Positions 27,952 to 36,919 are shown, numbered from the stretch's first letter. The stretch is 58,305 nucleotides of DNA from Sutterella wadsworthensis (GCF_003315195.1 NZ_QNRV01000021.1:1-58305); one strand, 5' to 3'. Notes: generated by a model not told the origin, from the sequence alone. Program-made: numbers and translations.

Positions 27952-28095
27952 TTTATTTCTCCACTATGGGGAAGGAAATCAACCTTCTTATAATACCGCG
28001 TGGCCGCCGACGGCCGCTTTGGAGCAACGTGTCATCCTTTAAGAAGATGCCGCCGAAGACTCCCCAAAAAGCTTTCATTCTTTGAGTTAGTAGTC

Positions 28096-28743
28096 ATGAA
28101 GTTCGATCCTCGCTTCCCGCGTCTGCACATCGTCGACCACCCCTTGGTCCAGCACAAACTCTCCCTGATGCGTGACAAGCGCACGAGCACTCGCGACTTC
28201 CGCGAACTTCTTACTGAACTGGCTATTTTGATGGGTTATGAGCTCACTCGCGATTTCCCGGTTGCCCTTGAAGACATTGAAACGCCGGTAGCCAAATGCA
28301 AGTCGCCCATGCTTTCAGGCAAAAAGTGCGTGATTGTTCCGGTACTTCGCGCGGGTTTAGGCATGTCTGACGGTCTTCTCACACTGATGCCTTCGGCCCG
28401 TGTCGGTCACATCGGTCTTTATCGTGATGAGAATCACCGTCCGGTCGAGTACATGGTGAAGCTTCCGGATCTTGACGGCCGCACCTTCATCGTCGTCGAT
28501 CCGATGGTAGCCACGGGCTATTCGGGCGCGCACGCCGTTGATGTACTTAAGAAACGCGGTGTCCCCGGTGACTCTATTCGCTTCATGGCACTCGTAGCTG
28601 CCCCCGAAGGCGTTGAAGTTTTCTCGAAACTTCATCCCGATGTTGATCTCTACGTAGCCTCTCTTGACGACCACCTGAACGAAAATGCTTATATCGTTCC
28701 AGGACTTGGTGACGCCGGCGACCGCATTTTCGGCACGAAGTAA
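28096..28743 (+). CDS. upp: Uracil phosphoribosyltransferase
   Basis: Upp salvages uracil to UMP with PRPP. The 215-residue protein has the PRPP-binding motif [12 protein letters not shown] (near residue 135) and the uracil loop [25 protein letters not shown] C terminus, quoted by its ends LDDHLNE and PGLGDAGDR. Length is about average for the family (208-215). ATG 28096 is chosen from homology; the frame opens at 28000. No uracil permease gene is adjacent. Confidence 0.95.
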   Translation: MKFDPRFPRLHIVDHPLVQHKLSLMRDKRTSTRDFRELLTELAILMGYELTRDFPVALEDIETPVAKCKSPMLSGKKCVIVPVLRAGLGMSDGLLTLMPSARVGHIGLYRDENHRPVEYMVKLPDLDGRTFIVVDPMVATGYSGAHAVDVLKKRGVPGDSIRFMALVAAPEGVEVFSKLHPDVDLYVASLDDHLNENAYIVPGLGDAGDRIFGTK

Positions 28744-28778
28744 TTCGGCAGCAAACTCTCGCAGCGCCGTTACTCAGC

Positions 28779-28815
28779 AAAGAGCCCTCCGACAATGTTC
28801 GAGGGCTCTTTTTAT
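28779..28815 (+). terminator. Terminator after upp
   Basis: An 11-bp stem (AAAGAGCCCTC 28779-28789, GAGGGCTCTTT 28801-28811) is followed by TT and an AT-rich sequence. Confidence 0.9.
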
Positions 28816-29068
28816 ATCCGAAGACGAAGCACTTACTGCTTTATCTTTCTTCTGTTTACATAAAACTGTTTGTCATTAAAGTATCTTCAATGCGTCTCGA
28901 AAGGGGACTGAGTATTGCAATATGAAAACAGCATTTTTTGAACATGAAAAATAGGTGTAATCCCTTTAATCGAGAAATATTCATGTCTAACAGCAAGATT
29001 AATATAGGTATATATGCGTAATAATGATGGTACAAAGGGGTTGTAGCCGATTTACTCGATTTTTTATA
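28816..29068. other. AT-rich intergenic region before frdC
   Basis: No credible gene is seen. The stretch is clearly richer in A+T than its neighbours, as expected for an upstream regulatory region of an anaerobically controlled gene. The FNR-like site follows at 29069. Confidence 0.5.
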
Positions 29069-29110
29069 TTGATATAAGTCAAGTAATGATCGTCACAATG
29101 GATTCATCAT
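29069..29110 (+). promoter_or_regulatory. FNR-like site and candidate -10 box for frdC
   Basis: TTGATATAAGTCAA (29069-29082) matches the FNR consensus with one mismatch. A CATCAT hexamer at 29105-29110 would set transcription to begin near 29117, placing the FNR site at about -41.5, the classical class II activator position. Confidence 0.65.
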
Positions 29111-29194
29111 TCGCACGAAGCAAAAAATATTTATCAGGTGTTTCCGAAGCGTCAGCTTCGCCGCCTCCATTTCTCGATCTTAGGACAGTCAATC

Positions 29195-30034
29195 ATGACG
29201 ACCCCTGATTCCATCAAGTATGCGCATACGCCTTCGGCCACAGACAATGTCTGGGGTGTCGGCCTCAAAGACGCCAAGCGTCAGAGCAAGTGCACCGCCC
29301 GTCTCGACGTGGCACAGTCCGTCACCGGTCTGATCCTCGGCATCTTCCTTTTCTGCCACATGGGCTTTACTGGCTCCGTGAATTTCGGCAAGGACCTCTT
29401 CGCCAACCTGATCGCCACCTCCGGCGGCGTCTGGCTTGACGGTGCAGACCACGCCTGGATGCACGTCCTCTTTGTGGGCTTCATCTTCTTGTGCGTAATC
29501 ATTCATATGTTCTGCGCACTTCGCCGCTTCCCGACTTCCTACAAGAAGCTCCACGATCTGCACTCGCACGTCAAGCTTGTCCACCATGAAGACACGACCC
29601 TCTGGTACGTTCAGCTGATCACGGCCTTCGCACTCTTCTTCCTCGTGTTCCCGCATCTGATGACGATGCTCACGAACCCGCATGGCTTTGACCCGAACCT
29701 CATCGGTGTCCATACCTACCACAACGGCCTCCTCTACACGTTCATCTTCCTCGTGTGCACGGAACTCCACGGCATGATTGGCCTCTATCGCCTTGCCGTT
29801 AAGTGGGACATCTTCGCAAAGAACCCCGACAGCAAGATCATGGACCAGCGCGCCGCCACGGACCGCACGGGTCTTCGCAAGGGCATGCTCGTCGTTGCCC
29901 TGCTGATGATCGTCGGCGGTTCCATCACGATGTGGACGAACTACTCCATCGGCGCAGACCAAGTTGCCAAGAACGCCGAAGCAGAACGTTATGTCGTTCC
30001 TGCTGAAGCCAACTGGTACGCTCCCGCGAAGTAA
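29195..30034 (+). CDS. frdC: Fumarate reductase cytochrome b subunit, Wolinella type (FrdC)
   Basis: The 279-residue inner-membrane protein has five predicted transmembrane helices and resembles the diheme FrdC of Wolinella succinogenes. His residues at 55, 104, 154 and 192 line up, at a constant offset of 10-11, with its four heme ligands (44, 93, 143, 182). TELHGMIGLYRLAVKW also keeps the Glu two residues before the last ligand, which in Wolinella is Glu180 of the proton pathway. It should pass electrons from menaquinol to fumarate. No frdA or frdB follows; a terminator lies right after it. The ATG at 29195 is preferred; the frame opens at 29138. Confidence 0.92.
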   Translation: MTTPDSIKYAHTPSATDNVWGVGLKDAKRQSKCTARLDVAQSVTGLILGIFLFCHMGFTGSVNFGKDLFANLIATSGGVWLDGADHAWMHVLFVGFIFLCVIIHMFCALRRFPTSYKKLHDLHSHVKLVHHEDTTLWYVQLITAFALFFLVFPHLMTMLTNPHGFDPNLIGVHTYHNGLLYTFIFLVCTELHGMIGLYRLAVKWDIFAKNPDSKIMDQRAATDRTGLRKGMLVVALLMIVGGSITMWTNYSIGADQVAKNAEAERYVVPAEANWYAPAK

Positions 30035-30088
30035 CACCTAACGTCGTTCTCCTTCCCCCGAAGTTCTGCTTCGGGTGGCGGCGATGTA

Positions 30089-30126
30089 AAAAGCTCCTGC
30101 AGTTCATGAACTGCGGGAGCTTTCCT
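30089..30126 (+). terminator. Terminator after frdC
   Basis: AAAGCTCC and GGGAGCTTT pair around an inner GCAGTTCATGAACTGC palindrome, and the hairpin is followed by TTTCCTTTT. frdC is therefore transcribed alone. Confidence 0.88.
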
Positions 30127-30130
30127 TTTG

Positions 30131-30458
30131 TGCTTCCGGCAGCGTCGAAGTCAACGTTCTTCAAGCGAGCGCAGTCTTTGAAAACCCATGGATGACGAAT
30201 AGTTCCGGCGCATAAGTTCCATACAACTGAGCACTTCAACTACTGCGGCATCTTGGCACGCTCGAGCGGCACGAAACTCAAGCAAAACGATAAGCATTCG
30301 GCCGATATGCGCTGCGCCTGCTGAAAACAACTTCCGACAGCAGATTTCGAGATTAAGCAAGGCCGCATTCCAGAAAAAGAATGCGGCCTTGCGGCATGGA
30401 TCTTATTTAGCCGTCGGCAAGGTGACTGAGCCCGTCAAAGCCAGCAGCCGGAAATGCC
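30131..30458. other. Gene-free region between frdC and pepP, with a 14-bp hairpin
   Basis: No convincing gene is seen; a 69-codon minus-strand frame (30151-30360) has no recognisable features. GCAAGGCCGCATTC (30357-30370) and GAATGCGGCCTTGC (30379-30392) form a perfect 14-bp stem that probably marks the 3' end of the pepP transcript, although no T tract directly follows it. Confidence 0.55.
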
Positions 30459-32240
30459 TTAACCCGGAAGTTCAGCTGCCGCTGCAGAGAGCCACTTTTG
30501 AGCACGGGGAGACACAAGCGGCATCAGCTTATTCCGCCGCTCTGCATTAAATGCATTGAGCAGCTCTACGCCTTCGCCAAAAGGCTCTTTGAACATTCGC
30601 ACATCAATAGGCAGCATCGTCAGCGCACGGAACTTAAGAAATTCTCCAAATTCCGTGGTCTGTTCCTGTTCGCAAACCATCAGGTTTTCAACACGGATGC
30701 CCCATCGCCCCGGTCGATACACGCCAGGTTCATCCGAGAGGACATTCCCTGGTTGGATGGCTACAGGCTGAGCGCGCGGCGAAATTGCCACCGGCCCTTC
30801 ATGAACATTGAGAACGTAACCGACACCGTGGCCAGTTCCATGCCCGAAGTCCAGACCGTGCGCCCAAAGATCAATGCGTGCAGCAGCATCGATTTGCGCC
30901 CCAGTAGCCCCAGCAGGGAACTTTAAATGGAGCAGGCGCAGCATCGCGCGCGTAACAATTGCCGCATCGCGGCGCATCGCAGGCGACGGATTGCCAATCG
31001 GCGTCATACGGGTAATGTCGGTCGTGCCGCATTCATACTGTCCGCCGGAATCGATGAGCAGCAGCCCATCGGGCTCGAGCACCGCACCTCCGTGAATAGG
31101 GGGCGTGTAGTGAGGCAACGCTGCATTGGGGCCATAAGCTGCTATGGTTGTGAAACTCTCTTCAAAAAATTCGGGATCTTTCGCGCGCCAAGCATGCAGC
31201 ATCTGCGCAGCATCAGATTCGGTCAAAACATCGCCTGCCGCGAGACGTTCGTCAAGTTCGGCATAAAACTCCGCCAGTGCAACAGCATCCTTGAGATGCG
31301 CCTCCTCGATGGCCCGAATCTCTTCGGCCGACTTCACGCATTTGAGCATCATGGCGGGCGACGCGGAGCGCACCTGCGACTCGGGCGGCACAAGCGCTGC
31401 AAGCAAACTGTTGGTGTGGTCAGGATCGAGCATCACCTGCCCACGGAGCGCAGCCGCCGCCAGCGCTTCGTGGAGCGTAGAGGGCGATACGGTCGCAATA
31501 CCCGCATCGGCGATCGCCCGCGCGGCTTCTGCTGAAAGTCTTTCGGCGTCAACGAAGAGCTCTGCGCTGTCCCGTTCGACTAGCAAATAAGCCAGAAACA
31601 CCGGATTGCACGGTACGTCACTGCCGCGCAGATTTGTCATCCAGGCAACATCATCAAGCGCAGAAAAAAACACGCTTTGCGCACCCTTGTCCGCCATCAT
31701 GCTGCGAACAGCTTCAAGCTTCTCGACAATACTTCTGCCGGGACGCTTCATGAGTCGGATGGGACTCATGCTAAGCGGAGGACGATCGGGCCAGATATCG
31801 GCCAACGGAAGCGAGCGCTCACCTGCAAGCGCATCCGCCTCAAAGCCTAAATCCTCCAAAAGCGATCTGAGCTTTTCCGCCAAATTCAAACTCACGAGCT
31901 CCGGGTCATAACCCACGATCGAACCTTGCGGCAGGTTTTCTTCGCACCATGCCGTAACGTGATCGAGAAAAGACCCAGTCAGCCGAATCAAGGCAATTTC
32001 CGCCGGCAACTGCTTTTCAGCCTGCTCCCAATAACGGCTGTCAGCAATCAGTGCAGCATCCTCGGCCGATACGAGCAGCATGCCGGCACTTCCGGTGAAG
32101 CCAGAGAGTGCGGCACGCAGCGACCAATGGGCCGGAACATATTCACTCAGATGCGGATCAGCAGTGGGAATAATCACTGCGTCAATGCCCAGATTTTCCA
32201 TGGCAGCCCGAAGCTTTGCCAAACGATCAAGTGCCTGCAT
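30459..32240 (-). CDS. pepP: Xaa-Pro aminopeptidase (M24B family)
   Basis: The 593-residue enzyme removes an N-terminal residue preceding proline. It is the long, three-domain form (two creatinase-like N-terminal domains of about 130 and 170 residues, then the pita-bread catalytic domain), closer to eukaryotic-type aminopeptidase P than to the 440-residue E. coli PepP. Metal ligands are visible in LLIDSGGQYECGTTDITR (two Asp), GHGTGHGVGYVLNVHEGP (His) and the late SDEPGVYRPG (Glu). ATG 32240 has AGGA 8 nt upstream and is better placed than the ATG at 32249. Confidence 0.9.
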   Translation of the reverse strand: MQALDRLAKLRAAMENLGIDAVIIPTADPHLSEYVPAHWSLRAALSGFTGSAGMLLVSAEDAALIADSRYWEQAEKQLPAEIALIRLTGSFLDHVTAWCEENLPQGSIVGYDPELVSLNLAEKLRSLLEDLGFEADALAGERSLPLADIWPDRPPLSMSPIRLMKRPGRSIVEKLEAVRSMMADKGAQSVFFSALDDVAWMTNLRGSDVPCNPVFLAYLLVERDSAELFVDAERLSAEAARAIADAGIATVSPSTLHEALAAAALRGQVMLDPDHTNSLLAALVPPESQVRSASPAMMLKCVKSAEEIRAIEEAHLKDAVALAEFYAELDERLAAGDVLTESDAAQMLHAWRAKDPEFFEESFTTIAAYGPNAALPHYTPPIHGGAVLEPDGLLLIDSGGQYECGTTDITRMTPIGNPSPAMRRDAAIVTRAMLRLLHLKFPAGATGAQIDAAARIDLWAHGLDFGHGTGHGVGYVLNVHEGPVAISPRAQPVAIQPGNVLSDEPGVYRPGRWGIRVENLMVCEQEQTTEFGEFLKFRALTMLPIDVRMFKEPFGEGVELLNAFNAERRNKLMPLVSPRAQKWLSAAAAELPG

Positions 32241-32252
32241 GAATAGCATCCT

Positions 32253-32642
32253 TTAAAAGAGCTTTCGAACGATCACCGTCACAGGGAACCCCACGTGCTT
32301 TTCGCTCTCAGTGTCAGCCCCAATGCTGAGTGTGACCACTCGCCAACCTGCATCACGCATTTCACTGAGCGTCGTTGTAACACCCAGATCATCGCAGACG
32401 AGGGGCGTCTCACTCATGCGTGAGAGCACTGTCACCGGACGATCGGTTGTACAAGTAGTTTCGGAATGGTGAGGCGCGTCAAGCAGCGGGTCTCTTGTTT
32501 GTGTCGAAGATGACCCGGAATGGCCGGAGCGGCTGCCGCTGCCCGTATTCGGAGCAACAGCGCAGCCCGCAAGCACCAGTGCGGACAAAAGAACCGCGGC
32601 AAGCGCCAGTCGACGCTTGCAAGAGGGAACTGTGAAATACAT
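32253..32642 (-). CDS. Small predicted lipoprotein
   Basis: The 129-residue product has a basic N terminus (SCKRRLALAAV), a hydrophobic stretch and the lipobox LVLAGC near residue 27, followed by a Ser/Gly-rich linker. The rest (TLSEMRDAGWRVVTLSIGAD, about residues 90-110) looks like a small folded domain. No family is recognised. ATG 32642 starts exactly at the end of a perfect 10-bp hairpin stem. The frame is open up to 32708, but the lipobox position favours the later start. It lies between pepP and the DEAD-like gene on the same strand, probably in one operon. Confidence 0.72.
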   Translation of the reverse strand: MYFTVPSCKRRLALAAVLLSALVLAGCAVAPNTGSGSRSGHSGSSSTQTRDPLLDAPHHSETTCTTDRPVTVLSRMSETPLVCDDLGVTTTLSEMRDAGWRVVTLSIGADTESEKHVGFPVTVIVRKLF

Positions 32643-32681
32643 CGAGAGACTGCTTCTTGATGATAGAAATGGTCTCTCGAT
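32641..32681 (-). promoter_or_regulatory. Leader hairpin abutting the lipoprotein start codon
   Basis: ATCGAGAGAC and its exact complement GTCTCTCGAT flank a 21-nt loop. On the minus strand the last two bases of the 3' arm are the first two bases of the start ATG. A weak AAGAAG sequence lies in the loop. The stem could limit ribosome access; that role is inferred. Confidence 0.55.
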
Positions 32682-32725
32682 TCTAGCTTCGCAGCGGACT
32701 GCGCTCATGCTTTAGTTAAACATGC

Positions 32726-35700
32726 TTACTCGTCTGAGCCGGGCGATTCACCGCCATCGTTGCCCTCAGGCTTGCGGCCGCCGCTCTTTTTGCGGAATTT
32801 TTGATATTTCCCGAATTTCTTCTGACCGTAATTTTTGGGGCCGCCAGCGAAGCCCCCCTTGCGGTTATTGAATTTCCCCTTTCGGTTTCGCTGACTGCCG
32901 TCTTCACTGCCGAAAACAGTATGCAGCCCCGTACGATCAGCCGATTCAGGCATCATCTGCGCAAATGAAAGCGTTGTGGGACGATCTTCTGCGCCGTAGG
33001 TTGAAGTCGTCTGCCATGGCATGGCCTGCGTCTTCCGCTCACTTTTCATCCGATAGTGGATGGAATTGCCGAAGTTGTCGTCATCGATATCCTCACGCGG
33101 CACACGAGACGCTTGAGTTTTGCGCGGCATCCGCGGGCCTTCGTTATCGGCTCGATTAAAGCGATCCGTCTCTCCAGCACCCGCATCTCCAGCTTCGCGG
33201 AATTTCTGCGTCTTTTTCTTGAAAGGCTTCTTGAACTTCTTATTCGGCCAAGACTTCTTGCGCTTTTCCTGACGCGGAGCATCAGCTTGAAAGCCGCCGA
33301 CCCCTTCTGCAGCATCCCCAGAACGCTGAGTAAAGAACTCTTCGGCCTCACCGTCGATCTTCTCGGGCGGAATGTTGGTCGACGCATCACTCTCACTGCG
33401 CTCACCCATTGCCGGAATCTGCCCCTCACGCGACTCAGCTTCGCGAGCTTCACGAGCCTCACGTGCTTCGCGACGCTTCATCATTGCTGAACGCAGGCCG
33501 CGGCCCTTGCGGAATTCCTTCCGAGGCTTTTGCTGCTTTTGTTCATTCGGGCGATCATCACCCTGCAGAACGGCTGATGACAGAGCAACCTCCTCTTTGG
33601 GCATCCCCTCAGGATTTACAGGCTCCGTTATGCCATCGGCAACCGGAGGCGTTGTCATTGGGAGCAGCAGCAAATCACGGTTTTCTTCTGCAGGCAAAAC
33701 GGGCGGTTGTTCACCTCCCATCTGCTTTCTTTTCTTGAAAGTTTTTTGCAGTCCCTGCTTTTTAGATTTCTTAAATTTGCTGCCTTCTTTAGTACGTGCC
33801 AGACCGTTTTGCGTGTTTTTCTTTGAGTAAGCACCCGCCTTCTTTTTCTTCCCTGGCTGAGCGACGGAGAGAATGCCTTCAATCTCATTCAAGGGTTGAT
33901 CGGCACGTTGTTTTTGACGGCGAATGGTGCCGCGCTTGCCGACCATCTGATGGGTCATGCGGCCGCCGGATTTCATTTCACGCCGCATGCGGGCCTGCGC
34001 AGCACGAAGCTCTACTGTATTGGAGGAAAGCGGCTCAGTAATGGTTACTGCCGGGCCTTCAACAGCATGCGGTACATAACCCGCACGGATTGTGAGAGTA
34101 CGGCGATGCGGAGCTTCACTATCGTCATCGAAATGCGCCTCGTAGCCGCCGTCATCTTCCTCATCATCGAAAGATTCGTCCTCATCCGTCTCATCGCCGA
34201 GATCTTCGGCTTCGTCCGTACCGTCTTCTGCTCCGTAGGCCTCTTCAATCCATGAAAAATCCTCATCTGTGTTATCAGCCTTCGAAACAGGCTCGACTTC
34301 TTCATGATCTTCCTGCGCGAAGAGGTCATCCTCTTCGCCCACCTCTTGCGCCGTTTCTTTTTCAAAAGCATCTTCCGCTTTCTCGGCTGCAGAAAGCATT
34401 TCCGGCACGTCGGCCGGCAGATCTCCCGTCACAACAATAGAGGATGCTGGCAGCGCTTGAGGCGCCAAAGCCGTCTCTACGGGCGTTTCTTCAATGACCG
34501 GCTCTGCCGTTTTCTGAGCCTCTGTCTGTGTTTCAACAGGCGTCGACTTTCTCGTTTTCCGGCGGACTGGCTTCTTTTGAGGTTTCTTTTCAATGAGTTC
34601 TTCCGTATCAGCGCGGCTAGACTCTGCCGATACAGAAACCGGCACTGCTTGCGGCAGCTCCTGAGTGACGGCCGCCGAGGGCGTGCCGCATTGAATCGCT
34701 TCAGGATAGCCCGGGATCTCCGTTGTCGGCAGTCGATCCCTCAATGCAGTCCAGCAGGCGCGTTCGCGAAGCTGTTGGTTTTCACCGTTGTCAAGGTACT
34801 GCACATCTTCGTCCGCGAGCTTGGCACCGGTTTCATTGAGAAGTCCCCAGTTTTCGCTGCCTACGTCGTTGCGCAGCTGCACAAAATCTGCAATCTGCGA
34901 AGCGAGAAAAATGGTCGACACGCGACCAAAACGCGGTCGTTCCGGAGAGGGTGGAAATGCGGCTTTGGCTGCACATTCTTCATATCTAGCAGCACTGGTC
35001 GGCAGATCACCGAAGATTACATGATCAAAAAAACCGTCCGGGAAAAGCTTGGCCAGAACCTCAGTGGCCGCGATGACTTTAGGGTTCCCATTCGTCCAAT
35101 ACTGTTCGGCATCCGCGGGCGTATAAATTTCAAAAACGCCGGGCGCCATCCATTTTTCTTCTAGAAAAACCTCCGCAAACTCCGCCGCTCGCTTTCGGCC
35201 GGCAATGACGAGACTGCGTTCACCGTCAGGCACCGCCTTGATCAGCTTCATGACTTCTGCCAGACGTCCGCGTCGTTTCACCAGACGGAACGCTTCAAGA
35301 ATATCCGGTTCGCGCCATCGTCCGAGAAGCCGCACAACATTGGTGGATGGGAAGAGCGCACGTACGAGACGCTCGGTATCCGAGCTGCGGCTTCCCATGG
35401 TGAAAATGATGCCGCAGCGTGCGGTCTTGCTCATTTCCGTTGCGGCATCTACCAACCGGCGCCATAACGCAGGCTTCGCTGCAAATTCATCCACCCGATA
35501 AACGGCCGCCGTTTTCAGCGCTGAGAGCTTCAGGCCGCTGCGTTCGAATTCAGCTTCCAAATAGTCCAACGGGCCGGCTGCAAAATCGATGCCAGTTTCA
35601 ATTTCTCGCATGCGCGGAACATTTCGCCCAATGCTGACACCCGCCGCCTTAAGCCCCGAACCATGCGTGAGCCGCTCAAAAAGTGCTGCAGCAACAATCG

Positions 35701-35956
35701 CATCTTCCGGATGATTCGTTATGAGAAGTCCTTCGGGCAAGCGGCCTGTCTCCAACGAACGACGAGAAGCAAGCGCTTTCGCAGCAAAACCAATGACCAG
35801 CGCAGTGAGTTTGCCCGCACCGTCATGCCCGGAAACGAGCGTTCGCTCACCGGCAAGGAAGCGCCGAATAATTTCGCATTGATCGACCGTAAGATCAGCA
35901 AGGCCGGCGGCCTCAAGATTCTTTTGCAGTTGTTCGGGGAGATTGTCTAAAGTCAT
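32726..35956 (-). CDS. Degenerate DEAD-box helicase-like protein with a long disordered tail
   Basis: The 1076-residue protein begins like an RNA helicase: a Q-motif-like LTVDQ near residue 22, a P-loop GHDGAGKLT (44-51), a Walker B-like YRVDEFA (153-159) and a RecA2-like region up to about 330. Key motifs are changed: GSGKT to GAGKL, DEAD to DEFA, SAT to TMG, and the HRxGR motif VI is absent. Residues from about 430 onward are acidic then basic, low-complexity and probably disordered (DEDESFDDEEDD, GKKKKAGAYSKK, KKSWPNKKFKKPFKKK). ATP turnover is doubtful, and RNA or ribosome binding through the basic tail is plausible. A GTG at 35989 is an alternative start. Confidence 0.72.
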   Translation of the reverse strand: MTLDNLPEQLQKNLEAAGLADLTVDQCEIIRRFLAGERTLVSGHDGAGKLTALVIGFAAKALASRRSLETGRLPEGLLITNHPEDAIVAAALFERLTHGSGLKAAGVSIGRNVPRMREIETGIDFAAGPLDYLEAEFERSGLKLSALKTAAVYRVDEFAAKPALWRRLVDAATEMSKTARCGIIFTMGSRSSDTERLVRALFPSTNVVRLLGRWREPDILEAFRLVKRRGRLAEVMKLIKAVPDGERSLVIAGRKRAAEFAEVFLEEKWMAPGVFEIYTPADAEQYWTNGNPKVIAATEVLAKLFPDGFFDHVIFGDLPTSAARYEECAAKAAFPPSPERPRFGRVSTIFLASQIADFVQLRNDVGSENWGLLNETGAKLADEDVQYLDNGENQQLRERACWTALRDRLPTTEIPGYPEAIQCGTPSAAVTQELPQAVPVSVSAESSRADTEELIEKKPQKKPVRRKTRKSTPVETQTEAQKTAEPVIEETPVETALAPQALPASSIVVTGDLPADVPEMLSAAEKAEDAFEKETAQEVGEEDDLFAQEDHEEVEPVSKADNTDEDFSWIEEAYGAEDGTDEAEDLGDETDEDESFDDEEDDGGYEAHFDDDSEAPHRRTLTIRAGYVPHAVEGPAVTITEPLSSNTVELRAAQARMRREMKSGGRMTHQMVGKRGTIRRQKQRADQPLNEIEGILSVAQPGKKKKAGAYSKKNTQNGLARTKEGSKFKKSKKQGLQKTFKKRKQMGGEQPPVLPAEENRDLLLLPMTTPPVADGITEPVNPEGMPKEEVALSSAVLQGDDRPNEQKQQKPRKEFRKGRGLRSAMMKRREAREAREAREAESREGQIPAMGERSESDASTNIPPEKIDGEAEEFFTQRSGDAAEGVGGFQADAPRQEKRKKSWPNKKFKKPFKKKTQKFREAGDAGAGETDRFNRADNEGPRMPRKTQASRVPREDIDDDNFGNSIHYRMKSERKTQAMPWQTTSTYGAEDRPTTLSFAQMMPESADRTGLHTVFGSEDGSQRNRKGKFNNRKGGFAGGPKNYGQKKFGKYQKFRKKSGGRKPEGNDGGESPGSDE

Positions 35957-36430
35957 AGACGTATTTTGAGCATAGGAAACTGTCCACACCGAGCGTTGCC
36001 TTCTTGGCAACTGGACTTCAGGAGGCGCGGCTCAACGCGCTGAACCTCTTGCGAACAGAAAGGAGGCTCCGAAGTGCTCTGAACGGGCAGCTTGCAAAAA
36101 CGCTGGCGGAGACCGCTCGCGGCTTCACATATAGTGTTTGAGTCTTTTTGATGGCGCCGCGGCGCAAGAGCGCGAGCAGATCATCCGTTCTCGTCACATG
36201 CAGCCTTAAGGAGCGAGCGACCTGATTTCAATGTCTAAACAGATGACCGCAGACTCGGAAATCGTCGCGGCTGACGGACTCAGAAGCCCGCCTCAATTTG
36301 GAATGTCCAACAGCCGAGCGAACTCGATGCGGATGGAGTGCGGCTGTTCTTTGCGGCTTCAATACCGCGTTCCTCATTTTAATGGCGGCGGCCGCGTGCG
36401 CAAGAGCTTGCAAGAGCTTATATGCGCTTC
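35957..36430. other. Intergenic region between the DEAD-like gene and the FKBP gene
   Basis: No recognisable gene is seen. A 76-codon plus-strand frame at 36231-36461 has no homology and a poorly spaced AAGGAG, so it is not called. The region should hold divergent promoters for its two flanking genes. GC-rich short inverted repeats occur around 36152-36180. Confidence 0.45.
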
Positions 36431-36477
36431 GTCTTCAGCCGTTATGATTTCATCCGTATGAAATGCCAGCTGAAGAC
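36431..36477 (+). promoter_or_regulatory. Nested inverted repeat ahead of the FKBP gene
   Basis: An outer 9-bp stem (GTCTTCAGC 36431-36439, GCTGAAGAC 36469-36477) encloses an inner 7-bp stem (ATTTCAT 36447-36453, ATGAAAT 36458-36464) with a CCGT loop. There is no T tract, so it may be an operator or a leader structure and not a terminator. Confidence 0.5.
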
Positions 36478-36533
36478 CATTCGAAGACAGTTCGGCAATC
36501 CTCTCCAACCCTAATTTGGCAAGGAATACCATC

Positions 36534-36866
36534 ATGGCACTCGAAAAACTCATTATTGAAGATATTGTCGAAGGCACTGGCCCCGGCGTTGCAGCCGGTG
36601 ACCGCATCTCCGTGCACTATACGGGTAAATTCGAGGACGGCACCGTTTTCGATTCCAGCGTGGAACGCGGTGAACCCATCGATTTCACCTGCGGCGTCGG
36701 CATGGTTATCCCGGGCTGGGATCAGGGCCTCATCGGCCTCAAGAAGGGCGGCAAACGCCGCCTTTCGATCCCCTATGCTCTGGCCTACGGCGAGGCCGGC
36801 TATCCAGGCGCCATTCCGCCCAAGGCTGATCTCTACTTTGATGTGGAGCTTGTCGGCATCAAGTGA
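36534..36866 (+). CDS. FKBP-type peptidyl-prolyl cis-trans isomerase
   Basis: A 110-residue cytoplasmic FKBP12-like domain with no signal peptide. It has the typical [41 protein letters not shown] and [13 protein letters not shown] blocks, cited here by family knowledge. The central aromatic residues of the active site are kept (Tyr in HYTGK, Phe in FDSS, Trp in GWDQ). ATG 36534 has AAGGA 8 nt upstream. It catalyses prolyl bond isomerisation during folding. Confidence 0.92.
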   Translation: MALEKLIIEDIVEGTGPGVAAGDRISVHYTGKFEDGTVFDSSVERGEPIDFTCGVGMVIPGWDQGLIGLKKGGKRRLSIPYALAYGEAGYPGAIPPKADLYFDVELVGIK

Positions 36867-36888
36867 TCTGAGTGCTCACGCTGATCCT

Positions 36889-36919
36889 AAGGCCGCCGAA
36901 ACTTCGACGGCCTTTGTTT
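36889..36919. terminator. Terminator between the FKBP and maf genes
   Basis: AAGGCCG (36889-36895) and CGGCCTT (36908-36914) pair, with an inner CGAA/TTCG extension, followed by TGTTT. It lies between convergent genes. Confidence 0.75.

Noticed and set aside
30151..30360. 69-codon minus-strand frame between frdC and pepP
   Set aside because: No recognisable motif or ribosome binding site; a remnant cannot be excluded but is not supported.
36231..36461. 76-codon plus-strand frame before the FKBP gene
   Set aside because: No homology, poor ribosome-site spacing, low-quality composition; it overlaps a structured repeat.
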